In this document: piece by piece, positions 13,601 to 25,796 of the stretch
Numbering within the stretch: the stretch's first letter is position 1
Layout: each line of letters starts with the position of its first letter
NCBI GenBank assembly: GCA_008360975.2
Contig: CM039211.1
Coordinates: forward strand, 68,104,565-68,168,564
Origin: Lichenostomus cassidix
Taxonomy: Eukaryota > Chordata > Aves > Passeriformes > Meliphagidae
Direction of reading: 5' to 3'
Length of the DNA: 64,000 bases
Notes under the pieces: generated by a model
The model's database searches: none
Told to the model about the DNA's origin: nothing
Seen by the model: the letters and a program-made list of their open reading frames with translations, nothing else
Program-made: the position numbers and the translations under genes

Positions 13601-13980
13601 AAACCCTTTCTTCTGCTGCTGCTGATAACAAGGCCTATTACTTCCCAGCCTGTGTTTGGTTTCAACACCGTATAATCTCTCAGTTGCAAACAAGAGACCA
13701 AGACAGCTCTGACTAGAGCTACCCTATAAATGATTTTGTCCTCAATGTTTGTTCTCACTGGAGAGGTGCCAAACTCTTTGCTGATGTGGTTAGGTACAGG
13801 TGGTGAATAGGCTTTTTGGCTGGTTCATAGGTAATTCACTGGTAATTTGCTAGGGAAAGCCAGGTTTACACCCAATGAGAAAACAAAACTCTTTAAAAAA
13901 CCTGTGTCCTGAGGTTAATTCTTCAGTTCATCATATTTTCTCCCCATTTAGACACAAAAGATGATGTCCCCAACATCTGA
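10656..13980. other. unique non-coding sequence
   Basis: No gene recognised. Frames of 60-85 codons on both strands overlap one another without codon structure. A run of CATCTCATCTAATCTCATC near 10841-10860 is a small simple repeat. Confidence 0.45.
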
Positions 13981-14098
13981 GGTTTTTTTTGTTGTTGTTG
14001 TTTGTTTGGTGGGTTTTTTGTTTTTGTTTTTTGGGGCTTTTTTTGTTTGTTTTTGGTTTTGGGATTTTTTCTGTGTGTGGGTTTTTTGTTTTTTTTTT
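13981..14098 (+). repeat. G/T-rich low-complexity tract
   Basis: The tract is composed almost only of T and G: GTTGTTGTTG, then repeated GGGTTTTTTG and GGTTTTGGG words, ending in a T run and TAG. It keeps a Lys/Asn/Pro-rich minus frame open (13931-14149), which is not a gene. I associate tracts of this style with songbird genomes, but that is an impression. Confidence 0.85.
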
Positions 14099-14612
14099 AG
14101 CAAAACACCTAATCTGAGCAATTAAGATTCTGTGAGGTTTTATGGGCATGTAACATACAGAGAATCATATCTGTCCTTAGCCCTGGCCTCTCCCAAACTC
14201 TTGATAGCATTTCTCCCTTGACCTGCCCCAAAACTGACAAAGGCTGACAGCAAACGAGCTGCTTAGCTGCCCAGAGTCAGGGAGAATATCTCTGTTTCAA
14301 CTGATGGGCTTGGACTAGGTGTGAGTAAATTTAGTCTAGAAATGGAGACAGAGATGTGGAAAAGCCTTCCAAACCAGAACAAAGAATGGGAGTGATCTGT
14401 ACAAATGCAGATGCCTATAACAGAGCCAGGCCCCTTCTATTCAATGGAGAGAATGAAGCATCACTTATGAATCATCTCACCCTAATGAGGCATCCAAAAT
14501 AGACCAGATGAATCACAGTCCAGAAACACCTATTTTTCTCCCTATGCTGTGAGAGCCCAAGGTAACGGAGACATTTACACTGTAGGTGGTTAAAGTTAGA
14601 TGAGATGAATGT
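14099..14612. other. unique non-coding sequence
   Basis: Nothing recognised between the G/T-rich tract and the A-rich tract. Confidence 0.45.
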
Positions 14613-14662
14613 AAAAAAAAAAAAAAAAAAAGAAAAAAATAAAAAAGAAGGTAAAGAAAAAT
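14613..14662 (+). repeat. poly(A)/A-rich tract
   Basis: A run of about 19 A continues as AGAAAAAAATAAAAAAGAAGG. No element body ends here, so it is not clearly a retroposon tail. Confidence 0.85.
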
Positions 14663-16192
14663 AATCAACAAATCCCTAAGAGTTTTTAAGTGCAACAGAA
14701 CACTTGCATGAAGGTTATCTGACACAAAAGGATATAATTGAATGAGATGATGCAAGAAGTCCACTGCAGGTCAAATGGGACAACTATTGCAACAATCTGT
14801 TAATAAAAAACTTCCTTGATAGAAACTGCTTATAACTACTGCTATAAAAATACAGATACTTCCCTTTGAAACTGAAACAGCAGTTCTTGGTTTATATCAC
14901 GGTAGTGAAGAACTGCATCTTCCCTCTTAATTTGAATTTAAAGCCTAAAGATGACAGCATTTCTCTTCTGTCTTAATTAATCTATTTTTATCCAATATTC
15001 CTGTAATGAACAGAGGTGAGTCAAGGGTTTTGTTTAAATAAGGAAGAAGCAGACACTTATTCAGGAGTGACGGTTCTCTTTATACTCTTTTCCTCTAATT
15101 TGTCTCAGATATCACCTTCCAAAACTCCTTTCCCCTTGAATAAAGCCGACTTTCCACATGGTGATTCCTGCTACCATTGCTGCCTCAAATCTCATAAAAA
15201 AACCCTATTGCTTATGAGAGGCTTCACTTGCCAAAACTAATGGGAAACAGTGGTAGGTGATGCAGAGGAAAGATGGAGAAGATTTTGTGTTCTGAGTGGC
15301 TCTTTTTAGCAAAACCCCAGTGACTGTTTTTACAAAAGAACTCCAGGGCCTCTGGTGCAGTTTGGATCCACAGTGCAGACAGCAGTGGATCCCAGCAGTG
15401 CATCCCAGCACAGGCAGCACCTAACTGAGCCATAAAGGGAGCCAGCACACACGGTCCCAAAGGAATTGGTGCCTTCTCCCACCCAGGATGAAGTCCTGCC
15501 TTCCTGCTTTTGCTAGGAGTGAGCAGAATTAAATCCCACTTATGACAGCAGTGTTTGTTGGGTTTTTTTTAGGGTGAGGCAGCATCTCAGATCTGGTCTG
15601 TGTATTCTGAGCCTGGTGTCTCTGTGTTGAACCTGACTCTAGCCATTGCTCTTAGTTTGGAAATGAAGGGTGAATTTTTCAAACAGCTCGAGAATTGTAT
15701 TTTTGGGGAATCTCTGCCTCAATTCACAAAACACCACAGTCACACTTGGAGGCATAAAACACCTGAGCACTCCAAGCTTGCACCTATAGCTGAGTGCTTT
15801 TGTTCAGTTTGGCACCATCCCTTGTGCAAGCAGATCATGAAACCGACGACTGAGTGATGTAATTTCTTGCCATGATCATTTCCTTACTCATATTTTTCCC
15901 TCACTCTGCTGTGTATCTAACAAAGAAATCTGTGTGTGCTGCCTGGCTTGTCCAGCATTTCAGATTTCCTGCAGATTCCCCCACACCTCTTTCATCTTTC
16001 ACAACAGTGACCAGCATGCTCCAAACATGGTTCCTTTCTGACTCCACCTGTTCTGAAAGCCCCTTGCTAGCATCAGTCCTTCCACAAATGAGATGAATCA
16101 AACACCAGGTTTTCATGGGAAATGGGATCTTTCTACACTTCCATCAAACTAAGGACCTGAATTATCTGAGTTTAGCCTTCTGCTAAATAACA
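14663..16192. other. unique non-coding sequence
   Basis: Open frames up to 85 codons, none recognised. I see no repeat or regulatory signal that I would defend. Confidence 0.45.
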
Positions 16193-16242
16193 GTAATAAA
16201 AGTAGTAGTAATAATATTATTAATAATAATAATAAATAATTA
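16193..16242 (+). repeat. (AAT)n trinucleotide repeat
   Basis: GTAATAAAAGTAGTAG is followed by AATAATATTATT and then several AAT units. It is an interrupted microsatellite. Confidence 0.9.
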
Positions 16243-17018
16243 TCATATGACCTGGTATTCTAAGTGATGTGAAAACTATTTAGAAGAAGTCTGACAGGGT
16301 TTACTGGATGCAGGTGGTTTCAGAGTATCTGTTCGTTCCGTTCAAAATTTAAATTATACTATTACCCATTCATGCCCCTGATACATGAGTAGATGCTCAT
16401 AAGCTGCTCCTTTTACTTTTCCAGTTCCCTCTATCTCTGTCCATCCCTGTCTTTACAGGGTAATCGCCTCATTTTGGGAAAATGTAACAAAAAGCCGGCT
16501 TCATGAGTGAAGAAGCCACAAGATGGCATTATAGAGCAATTAAACGAGAACTCTGTGGTTGAATCTGCTTTCCCCCTTGCCGGCAGAGAAAGGATGAGGA
16601 GCAGGGAGCAGTGCTGGTTGTGAGAGGGGACAGGTGTTTGGAGCAGCCTCCAACACAGCCACGATCCCTTCTGTTGACGGTCTCACCTGGTTAACTCTTA
16701 CCAACATTTCCAAGATTTCAAATGAAAGCCTTTCGCGAAGCAAAGGAGAGTACATGCCTCTTCAGCTAGCCCTTGCTAGTGGTATTTTCCTGTTAGTGCA
16801 CTGTTTTTTTTGCCCTTTCCCCCCCATTATTCACAGGTGTTTGAGCTCATGTTTGTGTTGCTCTTTTTGGGGTGTGTGCGGCAGATCAACCCTCTGTCCC
16901 TTGACTCTGTGGGTACAATTTCAGCTGCCTGTTTGGCCACAGCATGTGCTAAAGGTGTAAGTATGTGGAGACAGAGAATGTGTGCCTGATGGGCTGAGGG
17001 AACAGGGGAGCAAGGCAG
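16243..17018. other. unique sequence left of the minisatellite
   Basis: No gene recognised. The plus frame at 16634-16960 (108 codons) has no splice or domain support. A C run (CCCCCCATTATTC) lies near 16822. Confidence 0.45.
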
Positions 17019-17726
17019 CATGTGGGGTGTGTGTGAGCAGGGTGTGGGGTGTGTGTGAGCAGGGTGTGGGGTGTGTGTGAGCAGTGAGTGGGCTGTGTAT
17101 GAACAGCCTGTGGGGTGTGTGTGAGCAGGGAGTGGGGTGTGTGTGAGCAGGGTTTTTGGTGTGTGTGAGCAGGGTTTGGGCTGTGTGTGAGCAGTGAGTG
17201 GGGTATGTGTGAGCAGGGAGTGGGGTGTGTGTGAGCAGTGAGTGGGGTGTGTATGAACAGCCTGTGGGGTGTGTGTGAGCAGGGTGTGGGGTGTGTGTGA
17301 GCAGGGTGTGGGGTGTGTGTGAGCAGTGAGTGGGGTGTGTGTGAGAAGCCTGTGGGGTGTGTGTGAGCAGTGAGTGGGGTGTGTGTGAGCAGTGAGTGGG
17401 GTGTGTGTGAGCAGGGTGTGGGGTGTGTGTGAGCAGTGAGTGGGGTGTGTGTGAGCAGGGTGTGGGGTGTGTGTGAGCAGTGAGTGGGGTGTGTGTGAGC
17501 AGTGAGTGGGGTGTGTGTGAGCAGTGAGTGGGGTGTGTGTGAGCAGTGAGTGGGGTGTGTGTGAGCAGGGTGTGGGGTGTGTGTGAGCAGGGTGTGGGGT
17601 GTGTGTGAGCAGGGTGTGGGGTGTGTGTGAGCAGTGAGTGGGGTGTGTGTGAGCAGTGAGTGGGGTGTGTGTGAGCAGCCTGTGGGGTGTGTGTGAGCAG
17701 CCTGTGGAGTGTGTGTGAGCGGGGTG
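17019..17726 (+). repeat. 22-bp minisatellite, about 32 tandem copies
   Basis: Each 22-bp unit consists of GAGCAG, a variable middle and a GGGGTGTGTGT block. Three middles alternate along the array: GGTGTG, TGAGTG and CCTGTG. Rarer changes include GTATGAACAG near 17097 and 17252, GGTTTTTGG near 17151 and GAGAAGCC near 17343. The plus strand is G-rich with repeated GGGTGTGGGG. Because 22 is not a multiple of 3 and the unit has no stop on the minus strand in any frame, all three minus frames stay open as 22-residue periods of His, Thr and Pro. The apparent 351-, 270- and 260-residue proteins are therefore not genes. Copy number is likely polymorphic. Confidence 0.97.
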
Positions 17727-19189
17727 CACACACAGCTTACACCAACACCCAGAGGTTATGTGGCTGGCACACACGTGCACAGTGTGGTGCTGTGGCTGTA
17801 CTGTGCAAAACATTCCAGTGGGAAGTGATCCTAGGAAATGTTTGTAGGTGCAGGGTGTACTATTTTTGTTGTGCTGTGGCAAGCCCTATAGCCATCAGAG
17901 CGCACTAAGAGCCTCTCTGGTGGCTCACTGGCCTGGTGGCATGGAGCAGAGTGTGCCTGTGCTGTGCTGGGGTGCTAATCCTCCAGGAAAACTGGATGCC
18001 CGTGTGGCCATCCTGGACACAGCCGTGCTGGCTCTGCGGTGCAGCAGGCAGTGTGTGTGCAGCAGCACTCCCGTGTTTGGTGTTTCTGTGGAGAGTGTGA
18101 TTTACGTGTGCTTGAGTAGGGTGGAGGGCAACACAGCTGGTTTTGGGCAGTCACAGCCCACTGCAGCAGTGATAGTGGGGAGGGGGAGCCGGCAATATTC
18201 AGCCTGATCCTGCAGCACTTGTCAGCGTTGAGGGGGAAAAACAGGGATGAAAAGAAATCAAACCCCTTTGCTGAGTTTCCTTGCAGCTCAGCAGAGAGTG
18301 CAGCACCTGCAGAAACAGCTGCTCACCAATACCTGACACAGCCTGGCTTGTTTTTGTAAATAATATAAAGTCCCTTTTATTTCACATCGTGCATTGTTAC
18401 AGGCCAGGTCACTGAATGCATTAGGGCTGATTCCTCAGAGTATCCTGCAAATGAGGCAGAGCTCAGCCTGCCCATGCTTGAGAAATCAGCTATTCAAAAT
18501 AAAAGCTGGGATCAACAGACCACTCCAGTGTTTCCTTTCTTTCTCTTATGGTCAGTGAGGGCAGGTACTTTGCTTGGTGGCAGCTGGTGAACAAAGAGAT
18601 GCAGTGGTACAAATGTTGCTGTTTTACAAGCAGTACTATTTGAAGGAGCGTGTAAAGAAACTGTTTTCCTTTTTCTTAGAAGTCGTCTTAGTATTGTTAT
18701 TTTTATTACTCCTACCACTATGTTTATAATTGTTACTATTATTAAATTACTTCATAGTCAAATCGGCTAAGGGAATCTTAGATTTTTCTCCTTTCCTTTT
18801 TTTTCCCCCAGCTATAAAAGAGCTAATAAGTTGCCGCATTGGGGCTCCAAGGAATTGATGAGAGATTATTCCCTTATGGATTACTCTCTCAGTGCTTTGT
18901 CCAGCTTAATTTTAATATTACTCATCATTGTTTTGTATTTGCATTGTGCTCCAGTCAGGGCTCATTTCAGCCCCACATTTCCTTAAACATAAAGCTCCCA
19001 AAAGCTTAAAGACAGAGAAGTGCACAGGGGTGAGGCTTTTGGTGTACTGAGGTGTTATTTTTCATTGCAGTCTGTGCCACAGTGTTGTTCCTTTGCTTTC
19101 CCTTTTGTGGCTGAACCCCTCTGTTGTAGAGTGAATCTGTGCAGTGGGGTTGCTCCTGGCTTTCAAATCCCTGCCTGGGTAAGGCCAGT
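17727..19189. other. unique sequence, GC-richer next to the minisatellite
   Basis: The first 500 bp is richer in G, C and TG dinucleotides, and a 119-codon plus frame (17848-18207) is open there. I do not recognise the translation and see no splice context. The remainder is AT-rich and featureless. Confidence 0.4.
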
Positions 19190-19245
19190 CCCTGTCCCTC
19201 CCTCCATTTGCTGTCCCCCCCCCCCCCAGTCCCGTCCCCCCCCAG
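19190..19245 (+). repeat. poly(C) tract
   Basis: A 13-C run (19215-19227) and an 8-C run are separated by AGTCCCGT in a C-rich setting. The complement has paired long G runs, so a quadruplex on the minus strand is possible. It keeps a Pro-rich plus frame open (19020-19403). Confidence 0.9.
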
Positions 19246-19250
19246 TTTGC

Positions 19251-22200
19251 TCCCATGGGATCATGCCACACTCATCTAAACCAGTTTTGATGCTTGTAAG
19301 ACAAAAAGATGATTCAACCTGTTACCCCTGTAAAAAGCTATCCCCTCCTTTTAGTTTTTTTCACCCACTGGTCCTGGAAATTTCTATCAGTTCAGTGGGC
19401 TGATTTTGCCCAGATGAGAGAGGTAGAGTGGCACCAGCTTCCAAGAAATTGGTTTCTGGAAGGGCTCATGAGAATAGGTGTCCAAGATTGAGCCCTTGGA
19501 GTGCATCCATGACCCATTAAGGCAAAACACACAGGCACAAGGATACAAGGGCACCAGAGAGTTAACACAGGATGGACAAGGGAAAACCAATACTTAAATG
19601 CAGTGAAAACATACTGCAGGACAGTAGAAGAACAAACTGCAATGCAAAGAGCCGCAGGGAACTACTGCAAATGGAGTGAATTTTTTATTTTGTGACACCT
19701 TCACCCCAAATGGGAGGATCCGGGTTCTTATGTGGAATTCCAGACCCTGTGCTACTACTGCTATGGCTACAGTACTGCTACTGCTGCAGCAAAACACAGA
19801 CGTGATGTAGAGAAACAGAGCAAAAGGGAGATGTCTGGGAAGCCGAGGTTCCAGTGAAATGATTCCTCAGCATAGCTAAAAGAGGAAGGCATCTCTAGCA
19901 CTAAGAGCCCAATATCCCGGTTATTCATGTGATGCGAAGAGACAGCTCTGCACAACGCCTTAGAGAAGAAATCCCCTCCCAGGAACACTCTGAGGTCCTG
20001 ATTTAGCACAGACTTAAAAATGCATTTGAGTCTCACTACCTCGAGTGACGCTCACTCGTGTGCTCTCAGCGGCTGCGCCGGAGCTCAGCGTTCACCTGAG
20101 GAGAGAGCAGACGTAGGCACAACACAATTACTGAGGCTGCAGATGCAGGCTGCCTGAGAGTCTTCCTTTAGTGGCTATCCCTTTACTACACACAGTGTGA
20201 GGAGACCTTTCTGGGAGGGTATCACCTGCTCCAGGCTGAAAGAGCCTAGGCAGTGCAAGTATGAGATGATCACCCTCATAGGGGAGATTTCTGCTGCGTC
20301 TCTTCCCTTGGCTCTGCTCTTGGGAAAAGTTCCTTTCCACCAGCCTATCAGCTACTCTGTGAGAGAGGAGAGAGAGTTGCACCCTCTGCCTCCTAATACT
20401 GTGAAATCGGTGAGAAAAGACAGAAAGAATATATAGAGCAGAAGAAAGGGGTGTGACAGGGGTATATCTCCACAGCTCAGAGATTAGTGAGCACACCTTT
20501 GAGTGGGAAAGTTAATGCATTTGCCTTTTATCCAATGCTGATTTCATGTAAAATACATCCAGAGATTCATTTTTTTAAAGAAGAGTGAAAGAGAGGTTGG
20601 GCTATTCTTCAAGAACCTACCCTATGTATATGGTTACAAAGTAAGAAAAAATGTTTTATGAAATTATTGTAGAGGAGAGTATGATTAGACAGGCAGAGAA
20701 AGACAGAAAGAGGCAGACAGGCAGAAATATAAAAGAAAAACCCAGGGAGCTTGCTAGCTCTTAGGAAAGCTGAGTATTATGAGAAATTATTGTGTAAAGT
20801 AGTAGTCGTGTAGAACAATAGATTAGGGAGAAAGAACCCTTAGCCTGTCACTGGGAAGGAAAAGCAGAGCAAGTTTAGGATGCAGCGAAGCATCTAAAGG
20901 ATGGTTGAGTGGGTTAATAATGTCACAGTGACATAATCAAATTAGTAATGCTATCTTGGCAGTGTGGTCCAGTCTATCAAGGCATTTACCTGGTTACATT
21001 GTTCAAAACAATACCATTCCAGAGGCAGAGGAGTCCAGATGTCCTGCCCATCCTACGCGGGCACACGCCATCCCCTCTTACGTAAACCCTCACTGCAGGG
21101 AGAGGGGAGTTAATGGGGCAGAAATCGCCGCCCAGGTCTCTCTTCTCCTCTCTCCCTGCCTCCCAGCCCTGTGCCCTGCATGCCAGCTTCCAGCAGCCTC
21201 GCTGGGGCAGAGGTTTGGCCCTTGCTGTCACAGCAGCGTGATGCACTCCCTGAGACAGCTCGCAGAACGGGACTGGCAGCAGGGAAGTGGCATCAGCCTC
21301 CCAGCGTGGCTAAAGCCAAGGTGAGGGACATGAGCGTCCCTGAAGTCCCTCCTGGAGGAAAAAGATCTGCTTGGGGAAGGATTAGAAGTATCATTGAGCA
21401 CCTCCTGCCCTCCCCTCCTCACTAGGGCTGCACTGCCTCCTTTTCCTTTCCTGCCATCTTCTGTGATTCTCTGACTAACAACTGCTGTGTGGCTTCCAGC
21501 CTAAAAGCAAGGTAGCCTGATAGAGCTAAGATGAATCTAAGTAGTCAGAGGAATGAGATAGGAATAAGGGGATAAGGACTGATCTTAAATGGTGTGCCAC
21601 ACTTGCGACATCCAAAAGATGAAGCGAGGAAGAGGTCTAGGGACGGATGGGAGGGATGAATTTATTTCACAAGAATGGGTATGTCCAGGCTGGAAATTTA
21701 TATAGAGAAGGGAGAGGGAAAGACAGACCTTAAAAGGACAGTGACTGGTGAGAGAAGGAGTATTTTTGCAGTTTCAAATAACTCATTTGGGCTGCTGCTT
21801 TATAAGAACAAATTCCCATGTCTCACTTTGCCAGACTGAGATTAAAATGTGTTTATATTTACATAGCTATCTTTCATAGAGGTGTTTTATTTAAATACAT
21901 ATATGTAGTGTATATGTGTATGCACATGTATATGGAAAAAAGAGCATCAATAGGTGTGAGGGTCTTTTCTTCAAATTCCCACAAACTAGAAAGGACCATA
22001 AAAGCCACTGATATCTGTGTGAGAAAAGGCCAGCCCCAGCCCCCTCCATCTGCTCTTCTCTTCCAGGGCAGCAGGAAGAAAAGCAAAGAAATGCAATTCT
22101 CCCTGTTCCACTTCAGTGAGGAAGAAGCAGCACAAAGAGCCCCTGTGTCTGTCAGCAGGATTCGGAGGTGGGCACGGGGCTCTTGGAGAAGGAAATAGAA

Positions 22201-24029
22201 AATAAAATCAAATGAGGCTTAATCTGAAAAGCAAACGTTTGCTGGGACAAAGCCACCTCAGGGATTGTCATTTCACAAATTGTATTAATCTGGGCAAATA
22301 GTGCTTCAGAAACAGTGACCGTGGTGTTTATATTTAGCCCCCTTTTCTGACCTTATCTTGCCTCCCTTGCTCTCCCTTAATGTGGGCCAAACCCTTATCA
22401 CTTTGCACCAAAGGCTTCTTCCTCAACAGGGCAATCATGCAAACCTGGAATCTGTGCATGAATCCGATAAGAAAAATAGATGACAGAAATGTGACTTCTT
22501 TTTTTTTTTCCCCTTTAATTTCACAAGTAGGGGGAAAGATTAGTGTCACAAGATGACAAAACTGGGCACCCAGATCCCCACGGAGCAGCCCCTGCAATTT
22601 GTAGAGGCTGTGTGTTGGGAAGGAGGATTGTGTTATCACACTCTGCATCCCAGGTCCAAATAAATGTGCAAGGATGAGCAGGTAGAGGGAGGCTTGGAAA
22701 ACTAGACCATACGTAAGTGAAACACTGTAAGCAGGAAAGAGCAAGGAAATAATTATAACCAGGCTTGCAACACTTCCTACGCTCCTTTTTGGTCCAGCCA
22801 ACACATTGGCCACCTGTTTGCCTTGCAAGATGCTTTGCTGTAGATGTAGTCTTTCATTTCAGAAGGGAAATGAGAAGACAGTTTTCTGGTGGGTTTTTTT
22901 ATTTTTTTTTCTGGAAGCTGATGGAATCTCTCTCCATTTGCCTGCCTTATTATCTCTCCTTTGGCATCTGGGCATCTACAAACCCAGGTTTCTCTATATG
23001 GCTTTTGCCATGAGGAAGAAGATATGGGAATTTCGGTTCTATGGGTAGAGACAGCACAGAAACAATGAAAGAAAATCAGCATTTTTTTCCTAATAAATAG
23101 TCACTGAAAGTGATGCTGGGAGAATAACTTTTTGATTTATTATGATACAAAAATCTACCAGACCTGCTAATGAGTTGGGAAGGTTGGGACAAATTTTCTT
23201 AATTTTGAACCCACTAAATACTATGGTTTTAACATTTCAGCTCAGTCTCTAAAGGTATTGAGTTCATGTTCTGATTAAGAGAAGCAGTGAACAAAAGAGC
23301 AGAGAGTGTGTGGGGGAAGGAGGTAAAAGGATAAAAACTAGCACAGTGAAAAAGCAGGCAGAGTGAAAAATATATTGAAGCTGTGAAAAAAAAAAAAAAG
23401 AATTCCAGAAGTGTGGAAAGAGCAAAGAGGTACAGCAGGGGAAAAGCTACCAACTATATCTACCCAACAGTTCCCCCTAATCTCATCTGTCATGCTAATT
23501 ACCAGATTTAGGGGCTTGTACCAAAGAGGAGGATGTGTGTCAATTGTGAGCTCATGTGCAAGGCTTCTGACAACTCACACACACAACCCGCTGATTCCCC
23601 CCTTTAGCTAGAGGAAAGATTTTTTTCTTTTTTCTTTTTTTTTTTTTTCAATTGAATCACCATCAGAATGAGCCGAATTACAGGAAAGACAAGGTTAGGC
23701 AGCTTTTGAGAAATCCAATAAAAAAAAATCCAAAGGAATCCCCAAACCCCAGAACTGCAGGAAATGTGCTAGTTCCTGTGTATTACATGGTTTCCTTCCC
23801 AACATATTAATGTCCAATACCCAGAAATATGCGATGGCATGTGCTGCTTTACCTTCTCTTCCTAAGGATTTCACTCAGCCTGCAGTTCTGTACAGTCCTC
23901 AGCACCCCTCTGGAGCTGCACTGAGTTATGCACCCTCATTTACACCCGCTGCACCCCCAAAATTACTAGTCTTGTTTAAACTGTGCTTCAGGATGTAAAT
24001 GGAACTTAAGCCAGGGAAGGTGTGCAGAG
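19251..24029. other. unique non-coding sequence
   Basis: No gene recognised. Parts around 20040-20110 and 20990-21320 are GC-richer with several CpGs. The longest frame is the minus one at 22334-22828 (164 codons), with no domain I recognise. T or A runs lie near 22499, 23383 and 23630. Confidence 0.4.
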
Positions 24030-24700
24030 GGCAGATGATGCTGGTTTAGTAATGTGGTGAGGTAGCATCAACTCGAGTGACAACTACTCATTAGCAGCTA
24101 ATCCAATCGCTCCTGCTAATCCAATCGACTGGAGGAGCTGCAGTCATTGTTTTCCAAGAGTGGTCATCTTGCTCTCTCAAAAATCCCGGGAAATTAAGGG
24201 AGGACTAAAGGCACACCACGCTGGCTGGGTGCACCCAGAAGGTTCAGTCCTGGCACTGGGGGTATATCCTACAAATTAGCCTTGAGTCCCTGTGGCAAAA
24301 CAGCAATAAGCCAAAAGTCAAGGTGCACCTTACAGTCTCTGCGAAATATCACAAACAAGCTTCTCACTAACTCACTCTGACTGCTAGGGACTGGAGCCTG
24401 GCTGGGAGGAGGAGGAGGAGGACGATGAGATGGAAAGGGTTAACACACCATTATCCCCTCCCCGGGGCCCCCACTCCAGCAAATTGCAATCCAGCCCTGA
24501 AAATTTTCAGCAGCCGCATCGATATCATTCCACTGTGCCTTCATTACCTCCTGATCTCTAAATAAGGGCCAGCTGGGCTCAGAAAACATTATGTGGTGCT
24601 GTTACGACTGACATAAACCACCAAAGTGGCATTTTGCAGATGAGGAGAACGAGCAAAAGCCCCGCAAAATCCTCTGCAGTTGGGTTTAAACGAGGGCTGT
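24030..24700. promoter_or_regulatory. candidate conserved non-coding element with duplicated TAATCC/CCAAT
   Basis: The 13-mer GCTAATCCAATCG occurs twice with an 18-bp spacing (24097-24109 and 24115-24127). It combines TAATCC, the core bound by OTX/PITX-type homeodomains, with CCAAT. Further right are ATCGATATCATTCC near 24518, CTCTAAATAAGGGCC near 24555 (MEF2/SRF-like) and TTCATTACC near 24540. A GAG-rich stretch lies at 24405-24423. The sequence is complex, moderately GC-rich and free of mobile elements. A developmental enhancer is one reading; no conservation data are available here. Confidence 0.3.
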
Positions 24701-25760
24701 AACTTCTTACACATGTCCTGCTCCCAGTCTACAGGAAGAGGCTGATTAATCCTGCATGTGTTAGGCTGGAATATTGCATTACTGGAAGCAAAGAAACCCC
24801 TTAATCATATTGCTGGTTATGCCAGAGGTCTGTTTTCTCTCAAATGCATCACATTAAGAGCCATCCCTGGGCTACAGCACCATCCCAGGCTATTTTTCAG
24901 GTTGCAGCACTACATACAGGCTTTTTCACTCTGGCTTTGTTTTAGGGGGTGACTGGCTGTGTTGTGGTTGACCTTGACATAACCGCAAGCAGTGAGGAAG
25001 TTTTTGAGAGAAGACAAAAATGGTATTTTATCACTTGCCATATCCAAGAGAAATACAAACAATCTGCAAAGAATCTGCCTTTCTCCTAATCTTTCTTTGC
25101 TAATCTTGCTTGCTCCAAAAGCATGGGTGTGGAAAAGCTAACAACACACACAGAATGGGAAGCAGTGCTCTGTCTCTCTCCTCTTCTACTCTGCTTTTCC
25201 ACCCTGACATGAAGAAAGAATTTCACAGGGAGGATTGCTGTCTGCACCTTCAAGCCCTTTTTGAGGATGCAGTTCAATCCTACCTCGCAGGGCATCCCTA
25301 CAACCTCATTCTCTCCCTGTGCATCAAGGCTGGTCATTAAGGAGAGGAAAACAAACTCTCTGAGACCATATTCACCTGGGAGATCTGGAGCTTTGGGAAT
25401 CTGTAACTCTTCCCTAGGGCCATTATAGGAGTGTACAGGGAAAGACAGAAACTGTCTTGTTGACACAGGAAGAAACTGTCTTGTTCCCTCCCTAGGAAGC
25501 CCAGGGGAGCACGTGAGAAATACACACATCTTCTGGGATGACACACAATGCACCTGATCTCAATCCCCTCTTCCAGAACACATGTGGGAAAGACATTTCT
25601 CTGTGCCAAGGAATAAAGGCTTTGCTTCTAATACTATAGGAAAGTTCTTGTTCTTTGTTTAGTTGAGATTCATGCACACATGACTGGTCTCCTGTAAAAG
25701 CACACAACCCCAAAAATCCTATCCTTTCCCAGCTAGGCCAGTTTTAGAGATCCAACAACC
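24701..25760. other. unique non-coding sequence
   Basis: Minus frames of 155 and 90 codons overlap at 25086-25609. I do not recognise either, and neither is bounded by splice sites that I trust. Confidence 0.4.
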
Positions 25761-25796
25761 AAATAAAAAAAACCCAAAAAAACCCAAAAAAAACCC
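25761..25796 (+). repeat. A-rich simple repeat with CCC spacers
   Basis: AAATAAAAAAAACCC is followed by two A7CCC-like units. A similar short tract (AAAAAAACCCAAAAAAACC) lies at 28272-28291. Confidence 0.85.

Noticed and set aside
16827..17882. 351-, 270- and 260-codon minus-strand frames rich in His, Thr and Pro
   Set aside because: They are the complement of a 22-bp tandem repeat that has no stops in any minus frame; openness is forced by the repeat.
22334..22828. 164-codon minus-strand frame with hydrophobic stretches
   Set aside because: No start context, splice sites or recognisable family; one of several chance frames of similar length.
25086..25609. Overlapping minus-strand frames of 155 and 90 codons
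   Set aside because: Two frames are open over the same bases with no recognisable product; typical of chance openness.
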